Below, in pieces: positions 1 through 7,178 of a stretch of 64,000 bases of DNA. Under the pieces are notes generated by a model. It was not told the origin of the DNA and made no database searches. It saw nothing but the letters and a program-made list of their open reading frames with translations. The stretch is taken from contig JAHBWZ010000005.1 in NCBI GenBank assembly GCA_019636755.1, positions 62,001-126,000 of the forward strand. The letters run 5' to 3'. A program made the position numbers and the translations under genes. The stretch is from Phycisphaeraceae bacterium (GTDB lineage: Bacteria; Planctomycetota; Phycisphaerae; Phycisphaerales; SM1A02). Positions within the stretch are counted from its first letter, which is position 1, and the number at the start of each line of letters is the position of its first letter.

Positions 1-64
1 CGCTGACGCGGCGCGATCACGGTATCCGGTTGTTCCTGGTCACCTTCACTCCAAGGAGTTCACA

Positions 65-766
65 ATGCTCGCACATGGACGGCACTCCCGCATGCGCAGG
101 GTTCCTCCGATCGTGCTCACCGTGGTCATGGCCACATCCGTCGTCTCGGCAGACGGCGTTCATGGCGACGTCTGGCTGCGCGTGGCGGGCGATCAGCTTG
201 TCACGGGACTGGTCGACGAGGACGGCACGCCGGTCGAGTCGGCGTGGCGCGTCTTCGCGGGAGAGTTCGGCGAGGATCCGCGCTTTCCGTTCTTTGCAGA
301 TCACCCCGGCTTCCGCCTGTTCGGCGGATCAGTCGCGCCCGGTTCGCCGTTCACGATCAACATCGCCGGTCCCGTTGAGCGCTGGACGGGCGCAGGCTTC
401 GGCGCGACGCCTTCGCTCATGACGATCGCCTACGGACCTGGCAGCGTGACGAGCGGTGGGGGATACGTGTCCGGGTTCCAGTGGCATGCCGACGCACGGG
501 GAGGGTTTCACGGCCACTTCGACCTGGAGATCCACCAGGACGGCGGCGATCCCGAGGACGGGATCTACCTGCTCCCGCTTTCGATCAGCAGCGACATCGC
601 GACGGCGACGCCGGTGTTCTGGTTCGTGATGAACCTGGGCGCGGATGAGCGCGACCACGAACGGGCGATCGACTGGGTGATCACGAGGCTGGTGCCGGGG
701 CCTGGCGCCCTCCCGCTGTGCGTGCTCATGGCGTGCGCGGGCGTCAGAAGCCGCAGGCGACGATGA
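65..766 (+). CDS. Secreted protein with PEP-CTERM-like tail, function unknown
   Basis: The 233-residue product has a basic N terminus and a hydrophobic signal segment (about residues 12-29, RRVPPIVLTVVMATSVVSA). The body has no family I recognise; it is rich in Gly and Asp and looks like an extracellular beta protein. The C terminus, VPGPGALPLCVLMACAGV followed by RSRRRR, is a Pro-Gly motif, short hydrophobic helix and Arg cluster, the layout of a PEP-CTERM sorting signal. Such proteins are normally processed by an exosortase, and no exosortase gene is in this window. The start is supported by AAGGAG at 53-58. A promoter-like sequence for the next gene begins 4 bp after the stop. Secretion is well supported; the function is unknown. 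Confidence 0.8.
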   Translation: MLAHGRHSRMRRVPPIVLTVVMATSVVSADGVHGDVWLRVAGDQLVTGLVDEDGTPVESAWRVFAGEFGEDPRFPFFADHPGFRLFGGSVAPGSPFTINIAGPVERWTGAGFGATPSLMTIAYGPGSVTSGGGYVSGFQWHADARGGFHGHFDLEIHQDGGDPEDGIYLLPLSISSDIATATPVFWFVMNLGADERDHERAIDWVITRLVPGPGALPLCVLMACAGVRSRRRR

Positions 767-769
767 CAG

Positions 770-797
770 TTGACGCCGCGGGGGGGGGGGGTAAAGT
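770..797 (+). promoter_or_regulatory. Candidate phase-variable promoter with poly-G spacer
   Basis: A -35-like TTGACG (770-775) and a -10-like TAAAGT (792-797) are separated by 16 bp, of which 12 are an unbroken G run (780-791). Slippage in the run would change the spacer length and so promoter strength, as known for poly-G promoter spacers such as Neisseria porA. It would drive the secreted protein at 961 with a leader of about 155 nt, which contains a short inverted repeat (CCGTCGG 800-806, CCGACGG 820-826). This is inferred from sequence only. Confidence 0.5.
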
Positions 798-960
798 AGC
801 CGTCGGAGCTGCACGCAGGCCGACGGTGCCCCTCTCTCCCGGGGTGGTCAACCAGGCGGGGCGGATTCATCGCAGCGGATGTGGGAATGCGCGCGCCGAC
901 CGGGCCCGTGCGTGCACGCCCGGCTGACACGGTGCCCGGGATCAGGAAGGAGTCAGGGTG

Positions 961-1830
961 ATGTCGTCCATCGAGAGGAGCGCACGCGCGCGTCTGCGGC
1001 CGTCCCTCGTGGTCGCGCTGCTGATCGTGGTGACAGGCGTCGCCGGGAGCGTCGCAGAGGCCGCGGAGGGCAAGGAACGGCTTCTGCCCGGCACGCCGCT
1101 GCGCCTCATCCTGGAGGCAGCCTTCTCCGAGGGCGGATCGTTGGTCATGGCATCGGAATACGCGGACCGGGCACTTCGACGGATGAGAGGCGAAGCGGTT
1201 GAGCCGATTGACCCGTCGTGGTACGCCTTCGCGGATCCCGAGTGCGCACGGCTCCTGTCCCCGGACTCGGCGCCGTACGAGATCGTGGTCCGCGCGTTCG
1301 AGTCTGGTGGCTGGTCACCGGAAGGGGCCGAGCTGCTGGCGGCGCTGGCGGTGCTGCATGAGCTGGGCGGCTCACTGCCCCCCCCGGCGACAGCAGAACC
1401 TCGCGGCCTGGATGATCTCACGGTCACCGCGTCCGAGGTGTGGGCCGCCGTCGGGGGCGCCAGCGGCGTGCAGACGTGCCTCTTCTTCAGGGTCGCGATC
1501 CGGTACTGCACGCCGACGGGGCAGATGGTGGAGGAATGGCGGTACATCAATCTGCCCTGCTGGTCGCAACGTTGGACGCAGAGTGCCTGCGTCATCGCGT
1601 GTACCTATCCCACGAACTTCCCATGGGCGCGCCTGCGTGGCGGCGCGGCGTGCCCGGAGGTCGATGCCCAGTGCTTCTGGCTGAGCATCAAGGGGAAGCA
1701 GGTGTCCCGGCCGTGCGATACCCCGGGACAGATGTCATGCGATTGCCTGCCGTCGGCCGGCGACTGTCCGGCATGGAACATCCAGTGCTTCGACCTGAAC
1801 GGACCAGACGACCGCCCGTCCTGCAACTGA
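961..1830 (+). CDS. Secreted Cys-rich protein, function unknown
   Basis: The product is about 289 residues with an N-terminal signal peptide (basic start, then LVVALLIVVTGVAGSVAEAA). The middle is helical and acidic. The last ~125 residues hold about 15 Cys, consistent with a disulphide-stabilised extracellular domain. I recognise no family. AAGGAG at 947-952 favours ATG 961 (8-nt spacing) over the adjacent GTG 958. The gene carries a C8 run at 1378-1385, a possible slippage site inside the coding sequence, and lies behind a promoter with a G12 spacer, so expression may vary by phase at two points. A strong hairpin follows the stop. Confidence 0.75.
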   Translation: MSSIERSARARLRPSLVVALLIVVTGVAGSVAEAAEGKERLLPGTPLRLILEAAFSEGGSLVMASEYADRALRRMRGEAVEPIDPSWYAFADPECARLLSPDSAPYEIVVRAFESGGWSPEGAELLAALAVLHELGGSLPPPATAEPRGLDDLTVTASEVWAAVGGASGVQTCLFFRVAIRYCTPTGQMVEEWRYINLPCWSQRWTQSACVIACTYPTNFPWARLRGGAACPEVDAQCFWLSIKGKQVSRPCDTPGQMSCDCLPSAGDCPAWNIQCFDLNGPDDRPSCN

Positions 1831-1861
1831 CCGGCGCGGATGGCTCGCGGTGCACAGTCGA

Positions 1862-1899
1862 ACGCCGGCCGGCATCCCGTGCGGGATGCCGGCCGGCGT
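1862..1899. terminator. Perfect 18-bp hairpin between convergent genes
   Basis: The arms, each reading ACGCCGGCCGGCATCCCG on its own strand, are perfectly complementary and separated by two bases (TG). There is no clear U tract. The hairpin lies between the end of the secreted protein gene (1830) and the convergent end of mscL (1942), so it probably terminates from both sides. Confidence 0.6.
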
Positions 1900-1941
1900 G
1901 GCTTTCTGATCGACAGCGCGGCGGGCGTGCCCGCGCGCCGC

Positions 1942-2361
1942 TCAGCGACCGGCCTTCAGGAGGTCGCGGATCTCGCCCAGGAGTTTCTCCTCGGCGGACG
2001 GTCCGGGCGGCGGGGGCGGCGGCGCCTCGTGCTTCCGTCTGAGCGTGTTGATGGCCTTGATGAGCAGGAAGACCGCGAACGCGACGATCACGAAGTCGAT
2101 CGCCACGTTGATGAACTTCCCGACCCCGATCGTGACCTCGGTGATCTCCTTCCCGGCCTCGTCCACGCCCTTCTCGCGCAGGCGGATGGCGATCTCGGAG
2201 AAGTCCATGCCGCCCACGATCATGCCGATGGGCGGCATCAGGACGTCATTCACGAGTGACGAGACGATCTTGCCGAACGCGCCGCCGATGATGATGCCGA
2301 CGGCCATGTCCACGACGTTGCCGCGCACGGCGAACTCGCGGAATTCCTTGATGAATGGCAT
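1942..2361 (-). CDS. mscL: Large-conductance mechanosensitive channel MscL
   Basis: This 139-residue inner-membrane protein is the usual length for MscL, the pentameric pore that opens under membrane tension and releases solutes during hypo-osmotic shock. The family's first transmembrane helix is clear (about 16-45, with [20 protein letters not shown]), followed by the periplasmic loop and TM2 (about 82-105). The C-terminal helical bundle (about 122-137) is preceded by a linker with six prolines (114-119), longer than usual. A GAGGAG site lies just upstream of the ATG. The gene is 39 bp downstream of the DUF481 gene on the same strand and may be co-transcribed with it. Confidence 0.95.
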   Translation of the reverse strand: MPFIKEFREFAVRGNVVDMAVGIIIGGAFGKIVSSLVNDVLMPPIGMIVGGMDFSEIAIRLREKGVDEAGKEITEVTIGVGKFINVAIDFVIVAFAVFLLIKAINTLRRKHEAPPPPPPGPSAEEKLLGEIRDLLKAGR

Positions 2362-2400
2362 GAGCGAGTCTCCTCGAACGGGGTGGCCCGGCGCGCGGCG

Positions 2401-3240
2401 TCAGAACGCCAGCGAGAGCAGGGCGAAGTAGTCGATGTCATTCTTCTTCGTCGGGGCGGCGGCGAGGCTGTCGTAGCGGTCCTCGATGCCGACCTTGAGC
2501 GTCAGGTTGGCGGACGGATCGACCAGCACCTCCCAGCCCGCGCGGAAGACGAAGCGGAACTCGCCGCCGTCCTCCAGGTTCGGGTAGAAGTCGCCGTTCG
2601 CGTAGATGCTCTGCCGGTCGGTCAGCTTGTGCGTGAAGTCGAAGCCCAGCAGTCCCTCGGGGACGAAGTCATCCGTGCCGTTCCACGTGTACGCACCGCC
2701 GGCACCCAGCCGGCCGCGGAGCAGGGTCCGGTCGTCGCGGATGAACGCGTATCCAACGCCCGCGAAGCCGGAGAGCCGGTGGTCCCACGCCTGGAACTCG
2801 TCGTACTCGTACGCGCCCTGCGCGAAGATGCTCCACGGCGAGTCACCCAGTTTCCAGTCGTTGACGAGTTTCGCCTCGAAGCGATTCTTCGATCGAACGC
2901 CCCCATCCTCGGCATACGCGTAGGTCAGGCTGCCCTTCGTCAGGATCGACTCCGTCTCCCGCGCGGCGCCCAGGCCCGCGCGGATGCTCAGCGTGTCCGA
3001 GTTGCCGTCGGATCCGTTGACGCCGAGGTCGATCGAGCCGGTCCATCCGCTCAGCCAGCCGCGCGATGCCGGCGTTTCCGGTGCCGCGTCGGCGTCGGAC
3101 TGGCGCAGCGCGGGGAGTGACGCGGCGAGGGTCGCCGGCAACGCGATCGCGTGGGGGACCGGGACCGGTTCGCCGGCGGCGGCGCTGACGGACAGCAGCG
3201 CGGTCGCCATGGGGACCGCGACGGTTCGCAGGGGATGCAT
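2401..3240 (-). CDS. DUF481 family outer-membrane protein
   Basis: The product is 279 residues with a signal peptide (cleavage near residue 22, after SVSAAA). The mature part is a run of amphipathic beta-strands with the family's features: GWTGSIDLGVNGSDGNSDT at the start of the barrel, a central region rich in Tyr and Trp, and a terminal strand ending in Phe (FALLSLAF) as in barrels recognised by the BAM machinery. This is typical of DUF481 (YdiY-like) proteins, predicted 10-12-strand barrels of unknown function. A GAGGAG site precedes the ATG. It is followed closely by mscL on the same strand. Confidence 0.85.
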   Translation of the reverse strand: MHPLRTVAVPMATALLSVSAAAGEPVPVPHAIALPATLAASLPALRQSDADAAPETPASRGWLSGWTGSIDLGVNGSDGNSDTLSIRAGLGAARETESILTKGSLTYAYAEDGGVRSKNRFEAKLVNDWKLGDSPWSIFAQGAYEYDEFQAWDHRLSGFAGVGYAFIRDDRTLLRGRLGAGGAYTWNGTDDFVPEGLLGFDFTHKLTDRQSIYANGDFYPNLEDGGEFRFVFRAGWEVLVDPSANLTLKVGIEDRYDSLAAAPTKKNDIDYFALLSLAF

Positions 3241-3360
3241 GTGGGTGATTCTCCTCGGATCTGTTCGACGGCCCCGGTCAACGTATCGCGGGGCCCGGTG
3301 CGATGAAGGCGGGGGCTCGAACCCGGACCGGCCTTCAGGCGTGGAGGTGCGCCGGACTGT

Positions 3361-4428
3361 TCAGTGGTCGGCCGGTTGCCGGCGGCTGAGCAGCATGCGC
3401 TCGCCGGGTGTGGTTCGTCGGTCGCCCGGTTCCGCCGCGCGCTGGCCCGCGGTGAACAGGGGCGGGGCGCCGATCTCGCGATGGATCAGCGGCGGTACGC
3501 CCGCCACGCGACTGGGATCCAGGGCGAGCAGGAGCAGGACGATCGGAAGATACAGGAGGCTGCCCAGGAAGACGCGTCGTGCCGCGGCATCGCCGGTTTC
3601 CCGCAGCAGCCGGATGGCGAGCCATGTCATCCATCCGCCGAGCGCGGTGGCGCCCGCCACCGCGATCCAGCCGCCGACCCCCGTCAGCGCGGCGCAGAGT
3701 CCGATCGGAATGAGCAGGATGCTCGTCAGGAGGACGACGCGGAACGTCACGTGGCCGCACGGGTCGACCAGGGGCAGCATGCGGAATCCGCCGCGCGCAT
3801 AGTCCTCGCGGTACATCCAGGCAAGGGCCAGGAAGTGCGGGATCTGCCAGATGAAGAGCAGCGCTGCCAGGACCCACGCGCCGGGATCGAGGGTGCCGGC
3901 CGCGGCGCTCCATCCGATGAGCGGCGGGATCGCGCCGACGACCGCTCCGACGAGCGTGTTGAGCGTCGTCCGCGTCTTGAGGGGCGTGTACACGGCCACG
4001 TACAGCAGGATCGTCGCCGCGGCGAGCGCCGTCGCGAGGCGTGTCGTGCCGATGGCGAGGACCGCGATGCCCGCCACGCCGGCGCCGATCGCCACCGCTA
4101 CGGCATGCGGCCGGGAGAGCGCCCCCGAGGGAAGCGGTCGAGTCCGGGTCCGGAGCATCCTCGCATCGCGCGGATGCTCGATGATCTGGTTGAATGCGTT
4201 CGCCGAGGCGGCGCACAGGAACACGCCGATCGCGGTGGCGGCGAGCGCGAGGACCATCGTGACGCCCCGCGCATGCGCCCCGGAGGCGCCGGAGAAGGCG
4301 GCGAGGATGAACCCGATCGCGGCGGTCCAGACGACGAGCGCGCTCAGGCGTGCCTTGCCCAGGTCGAGCCAGTGACCCACGGGCAGGCGCGTTGCGCCGT
4401 CGGCGCCGATGGCAGCGGGGGATTCCAT
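3361..4428 (-). CDS. ctaB: Protoheme IX farnesyltransferase (haem O synthase), COX10-like
   Basis: This 355-residue membrane protein transfers a farnesyl group to haem b to make haem O for terminal oxidases. It shows about eight or nine hydrophobic helices. The two polyprenyltransferase motifs are present: NAFNQIIEHPRDARMLRTRT (about residues 77-96), followed by RPLPSG, and YTPLKTRTTLNTLVGAVVGA with the following IPPLIGW. The first motif has Glu (NQxxExPxD) where most bacterial CtaB/CyoE have Asp; this matches mitochondrial COX10. A Pro/Arg-rich tail of about 45 residues follows the last helix. The start has no Shine-Dalgarno; TATAGT lies 11 nt upstream. It is divergent from ctaA, the next enzyme of the pathway. 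Confidence 0.93.
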   Translation of the reverse strand: MESPAAIGADGATRLPVGHWLDLGKARLSALVVWTAAIGFILAAFSGASGAHARGVTMVLALAATAIGVFLCAASANAFNQIIEHPRDARMLRTRTRPLPSGALSRPHAVAVAIGAGVAGIAVLAIGTTRLATALAAATILLYVAVYTPLKTRTTLNTLVGAVVGAIPPLIGWSAAAGTLDPGAWVLAALLFIWQIPHFLALAWMYREDYARGGFRMLPLVDPCGHVTFRVVLLTSILLIPIGLCAALTGVGGWIAVAGATALGGWMTWLAIRLLRETGDAAARRVFLGSLLYLPIVLLLLALDPSRVAGVPPLIHREIGAPPLFTAGQRAAEPGDRRTTPGERMLLSRRQPADH

Positions 4429-4439
4429 GGGAAGGCCGT

Positions 4440-4445
4440 ACTATA
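4440..4445 (-). promoter_or_regulatory. -10 box of ctaB (leaderless type)
   Basis: TATAGT on the reverse strand ends 11 nt before the ctaB ATG, and no ribosome-binding site lies between. A transcript starting about 7 nt after the box would have almost no leader. Confidence 0.5.
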
Positions 4446-4515
4446 CCGGCCGCCGGTGATCGCTCCCGGCCCGTGCGGCCGGCGATCGCCGCGGAGGTCT
4501 CCCCAGGAAACGCTC

Positions 4516-5841
4516 ATGCCCATCGCGCCGGCCCACTGGGAACGCAATCTCGCGATCGTCGGGAGCGGTCTGTCGACCGCGGTGCTCATGTGGCTGGCCG
4601 GATACCTCCTGCACTTCCCCGGCGTGCACCTGCCCGGCCCGGTCATCTTCGTGGTCCTCGCGATCATCCTCGTCGCGGGCGGCTTCGGGTTCGGGCGCCG
4701 TGCCTCCGCGCAGGGGCCGGTCAGCGGCGCGACGGCGGCCATCGTCTGCGGCGGCATCAACCTGCTCATCCTCGGCAGCGTCCTGCGGGGGCACGTCGAT
4801 GACGCGGTCCAGCCGGCCGCGCTGATCCGGATCCCCGGGGCGCTGCTGGCCCACGTCCTCCTCTTCGGCGCCGGCCAGGCGGCCGGGCGCCGGATGGCCG
4901 CGGCGCCGCTGGACTGGGTGGCATGGCGGTCGCGCGTGATCGCGTCCGTGGTGGGCGCGACGCTCCTGGTCGTCATCGCCGGCGGCATCGTGACGAGCAC
5001 CGGGACCGGGTTTGCGGTGCCGGACTGGCCCGGCACCTTCGGGTCCAACATGTTCCTCTACCCGCTCTCGCAGATGACCGGCGGCATCTACTACGAGCAT
5101 GCACACCGGCTGTACGGGGCGCTCGTCGGGTTCGCGACGATCATCATGCTCGGTGTGATCCTCGCCACTGAGTCTCGCCGCTGGGTGAAGCATGCCTCAG
5201 CGCTGCTCCTGCTGCTCGTGATCCTCCAGGGCGTCGCCGGAGGGTCCTGGGTCCTGACCGCACACCCGGGATTCGTGGTCCTGCACGGCGCATTCGGGCA
5301 GATCTACTTCGCGCTGACGGGCGTGATGCTCGCGGTCACGAGCCGCGCGTGGCTGGAGCGGCGCATGCCGGTCGAACTCGCCGGCGCGCAGGTCGATCGG
5401 AGTCGATCGCTGCACCTGGCCATCGCGCTGCTGGTCCAGCTTCTCTCTGGCGTGCTCTACCGCCACCTCAAGAGCGCGGACCAGGTGTTCCCGTGGCCGG
5501 CGCATCTCCATCTCTCGTTCATGCTCGTCGTCATCGTGTTCGCATGCCTGGCGGGCTTCCGCGCCTGGGCGAGGGCCGACGCCGTCCCGCTGCTCGGCGT
5601 GCTCGGACGTGCGCTCCTGCTGGTGCTGGTGGTGCAGCTGATCCTGGGCTTCGGCGCCCTCTTCGCCGTCATGGCGTGGAAGGGAGAGCCGTACACGGCG
5701 CAGGTGATCCTGACCACCGCGCACCAGGCGAACGGCGCCATCCTCCTGCTGCTGGGCGTACAGCTCCTCCTCTGGACCTGGCGGTGCGTCGGTGCACCGC
5801 GGCCGGCGGCGCCGGCGGCGCGGTTGCCCGCCGCGTCATGA
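4516..5841 (+). CDS. ctaA: Haem A synthase (CtaA/COX15) with extra N-terminal membrane domain
   Basis: The 441-residue protein oxidises the methyl group of haem O to make haem A for cytochrome c oxidase. The CtaA core runs from about residue 135 to 425: GGIVTSTGTGFAVPDWPGTF, then the ExxH motif (E194, H197 in EHAHRLYG), H257 (LHGAFGQ), H330/H332 (PAHLHLSF) and H403 (TAHQANG), so all four haem-ligand positions are present. Ahead of it sit about 130 residues with four further hydrophobic helices that ordinary CtaA (about 300-350 residues) lacks. The reading frame stays open far upstream; ATG 4516 is chosen because AGGAAA sits 5 nt before it and homology starts soon after. Its end overlaps the convergent serpin stop by 6 nt. 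Confidence 0.9.
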   Translation: MPIAPAHWERNLAIVGSGLSTAVLMWLAGYLLHFPGVHLPGPVIFVVLAIILVAGGFGFGRRASAQGPVSGATAAIVCGGINLLILGSVLRGHVDDAVQPAALIRIPGALLAHVLLFGAGQAAGRRMAAAPLDWVAWRSRVIASVVGATLLVVIAGGIVTSTGTGFAVPDWPGTFGSNMFLYPLSQMTGGIYYEHAHRLYGALVGFATIIMLGVILATESRRWVKHASALLLLLVILQGVAGGSWVLTAHPGFVVLHGAFGQIYFALTGVMLAVTSRAWLERRMPVELAGAQVDRSRSLHLAIALLVQLLSGVLYRHLKSADQVFPWPAHLHLSFMLVVIVFACLAGFRAWARADAVPLLGVLGRALLLVLVVQLILGFGALFAVMAWKGEPYTAQVILTTAHQANGAILLLLGVQLLLWTWRCVGAPRPAAPAARLPAAS

Positions 5842-7140
5842 TGCCGCGGCGGCGGGGCGGATGACCCGCCCCAGGAAGAGCACCGCGCCGGTCGACTGAT
5901 CGTGGACCAGGAACAGGAACGGCCGGTCCAGGACGAACCGGCGCGTGCGCGGGACGGCGCGCGCGGCGAACTCGATCGCCGTGGCCGCCGCCGCCTCGGC
6001 GCCGTGTTCGTCGACGACGATCATGGCGCGATGGCGGGCCTGCGAGATCCAGATCAGGCCCCGCGCGTCGTTCCGGCCCGTGATCCCGCCGAAGTCGGCG
6101 CGCTCGGCGGAGGTCGCGTCGGTCATGCCGAGCGCCGTGAGCGGCGGAACCAGGTCCACGGCCGACTCCATCCGGAAGCGCGGGATCTCCACCGCGACGG
6201 TCTCCGGCAGTGCGTCGCGCGCTCCGGCGAGCAGTGCGTCCAGCGCCCCGTCGGCCAGGCGCGACTCCAGGCCGGCCAGGTCCACCGACGGATCCGGGAG
6301 GACGAACGTCATCGCCACGCGATCCCCCGCGAACGGGAGCACGAGCGCGGTCCACCCGGTGCCGTCGATGAGCCGGAACTCCTCGCGCTGACGCATCATC
6401 CGGACCTCGAGATGCTCGGTCCCGCTCACGTGGAACGCCGCCGTCTGCGTGCGGTCCGGGTCGAACGGCCGGGCCCACGCGCCCCGGAAGTACGCGGCAT
6501 CGAGCAGAGCGCACACCGAATTCGGGTTCAGTCCGTCGAGGATGCGGGTGATCCGCCCGTTCGTGTGGCGGGCAACCCAGTCGTTGATCGGGCCGACCTC
6601 GGGCGCGCTGAAGATCCGGGCGGTGTCCTGCGCCCGGATGAAGTCGCGGTACGACTCGGCAGCGAGTTCCGGGAGCCGGGTCAGCGCGAGGGCGACGGCC
6701 AGGTCCAGCGAGAGCCGGTCGGCGGTGGCGCGCTGCGTGATCCCGTGGCGCAGGGCGCCGACAGCGGCGGCCGCGCGCTCGCGCGTCAGACCGTCGCCCA
6801 GCAGCGCGGCCAGTTCCTGCTCCGTGTCCCCGCGGGCGCCGTAGCGGGCGAACTGCACCGCGGTGGCGACGCTGAGCGGCGAGAGCACCACGCCCGGTCC
6901 GTCCATCACGCGCTGCTGCTGCAGGAGTCGAAGCCCGAGGAGATTCATGCCCCGCGCGACGGCGGCCTGTTCGGCCGGCGTGCTGTCCGCGAACGGCGCG
7001 GCGGCCTGGCCGGAGGACGTCGGGCGCGGTCCGTCGCCCGGGCGCTCCGCGCACGCCGGCGCGAGCGTGCCCAGGCCGATGGCGATCGTGACGGCGATGC
7101 CGCGACTGGGGACGCAGGGCGAGCGATGACCGTGTGGCAT
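5836..7140 (-). CDS. Serpin-family protease inhibitor, predicted lipoprotein
   Basis: The 434-residue protein has a lipoprotein signal (LGTLAPAC, Cys30), so it is probably membrane-anchored outside the cytoplasm. The serpin fold is clear: VVLSPLSVATAVQFARYGAR near the N terminus, INDWVARHTNGRI, LLDAAYFRGAWARPFDP, and near the C terminus VVDEHGAEAAAATAIEFA, then VLDRPFLFLVHD. The reactive-loop hinge consists of small residues (GAEAAAATA), as in serpins that truly inhibit. The scissile bond should fall in the loop ARAVPRTRR, suggesting a trypsin-like or small-residue-cutting target. ATG 7140 follows GGGAGA at good spacing. It is the last gene of a three-gene operon, 38 nt after the esterase. 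Confidence 0.93.
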   Translation of the reverse strand: MPHGHRSPCVPSRGIAVTIAIGLGTLAPACAERPGDGPRPTSSGQAAAPFADSTPAEQAAVARGMNLLGLRLLQQQRVMDGPGVVLSPLSVATAVQFARYGARGDTEQELAALLGDGLTRERAAAAVGALRHGITQRATADRLSLDLAVALALTRLPELAAESYRDFIRAQDTARIFSAPEVGPINDWVARHTNGRITRILDGLNPNSVCALLDAAYFRGAWARPFDPDRTQTAAFHVSGTEHLEVRMMRQREEFRLIDGTGWTALVLPFAGDRVAMTFVLPDPSVDLAGLESRLADGALDALLAGARDALPETVAVEIPRFRMESAVDLVPPLTALGMTDATSAERADFGGITGRNDARGLIWISQARHRAMIVVDEHGAEAAAATAIEFAARAVPRTRRFVLDRPFLFLVHDQSTGAVLFLGRVIRPAAAAS

Positions 7141-7178
7141 GTCGGTTCTCCCGGGCATGGCGTGGACGGCAGCCGTGA

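Noticed and set aside
3305-3330. tRNA T-arm-like GGTTCGAGCCC on the reverse strand
   Set aside because: The flanking bases do not give a 5-bp T stem or a cloverleaf, and the upstream arms would fall in ctaB.
3364-4515. Open frame continuous with ctaA, giving an 825-residue protein
   Set aside because: The extra 384 residues are antisense to ctaB and compositionally a shadow of it; CtaA-type membrane sequence begins at ATG 4516.
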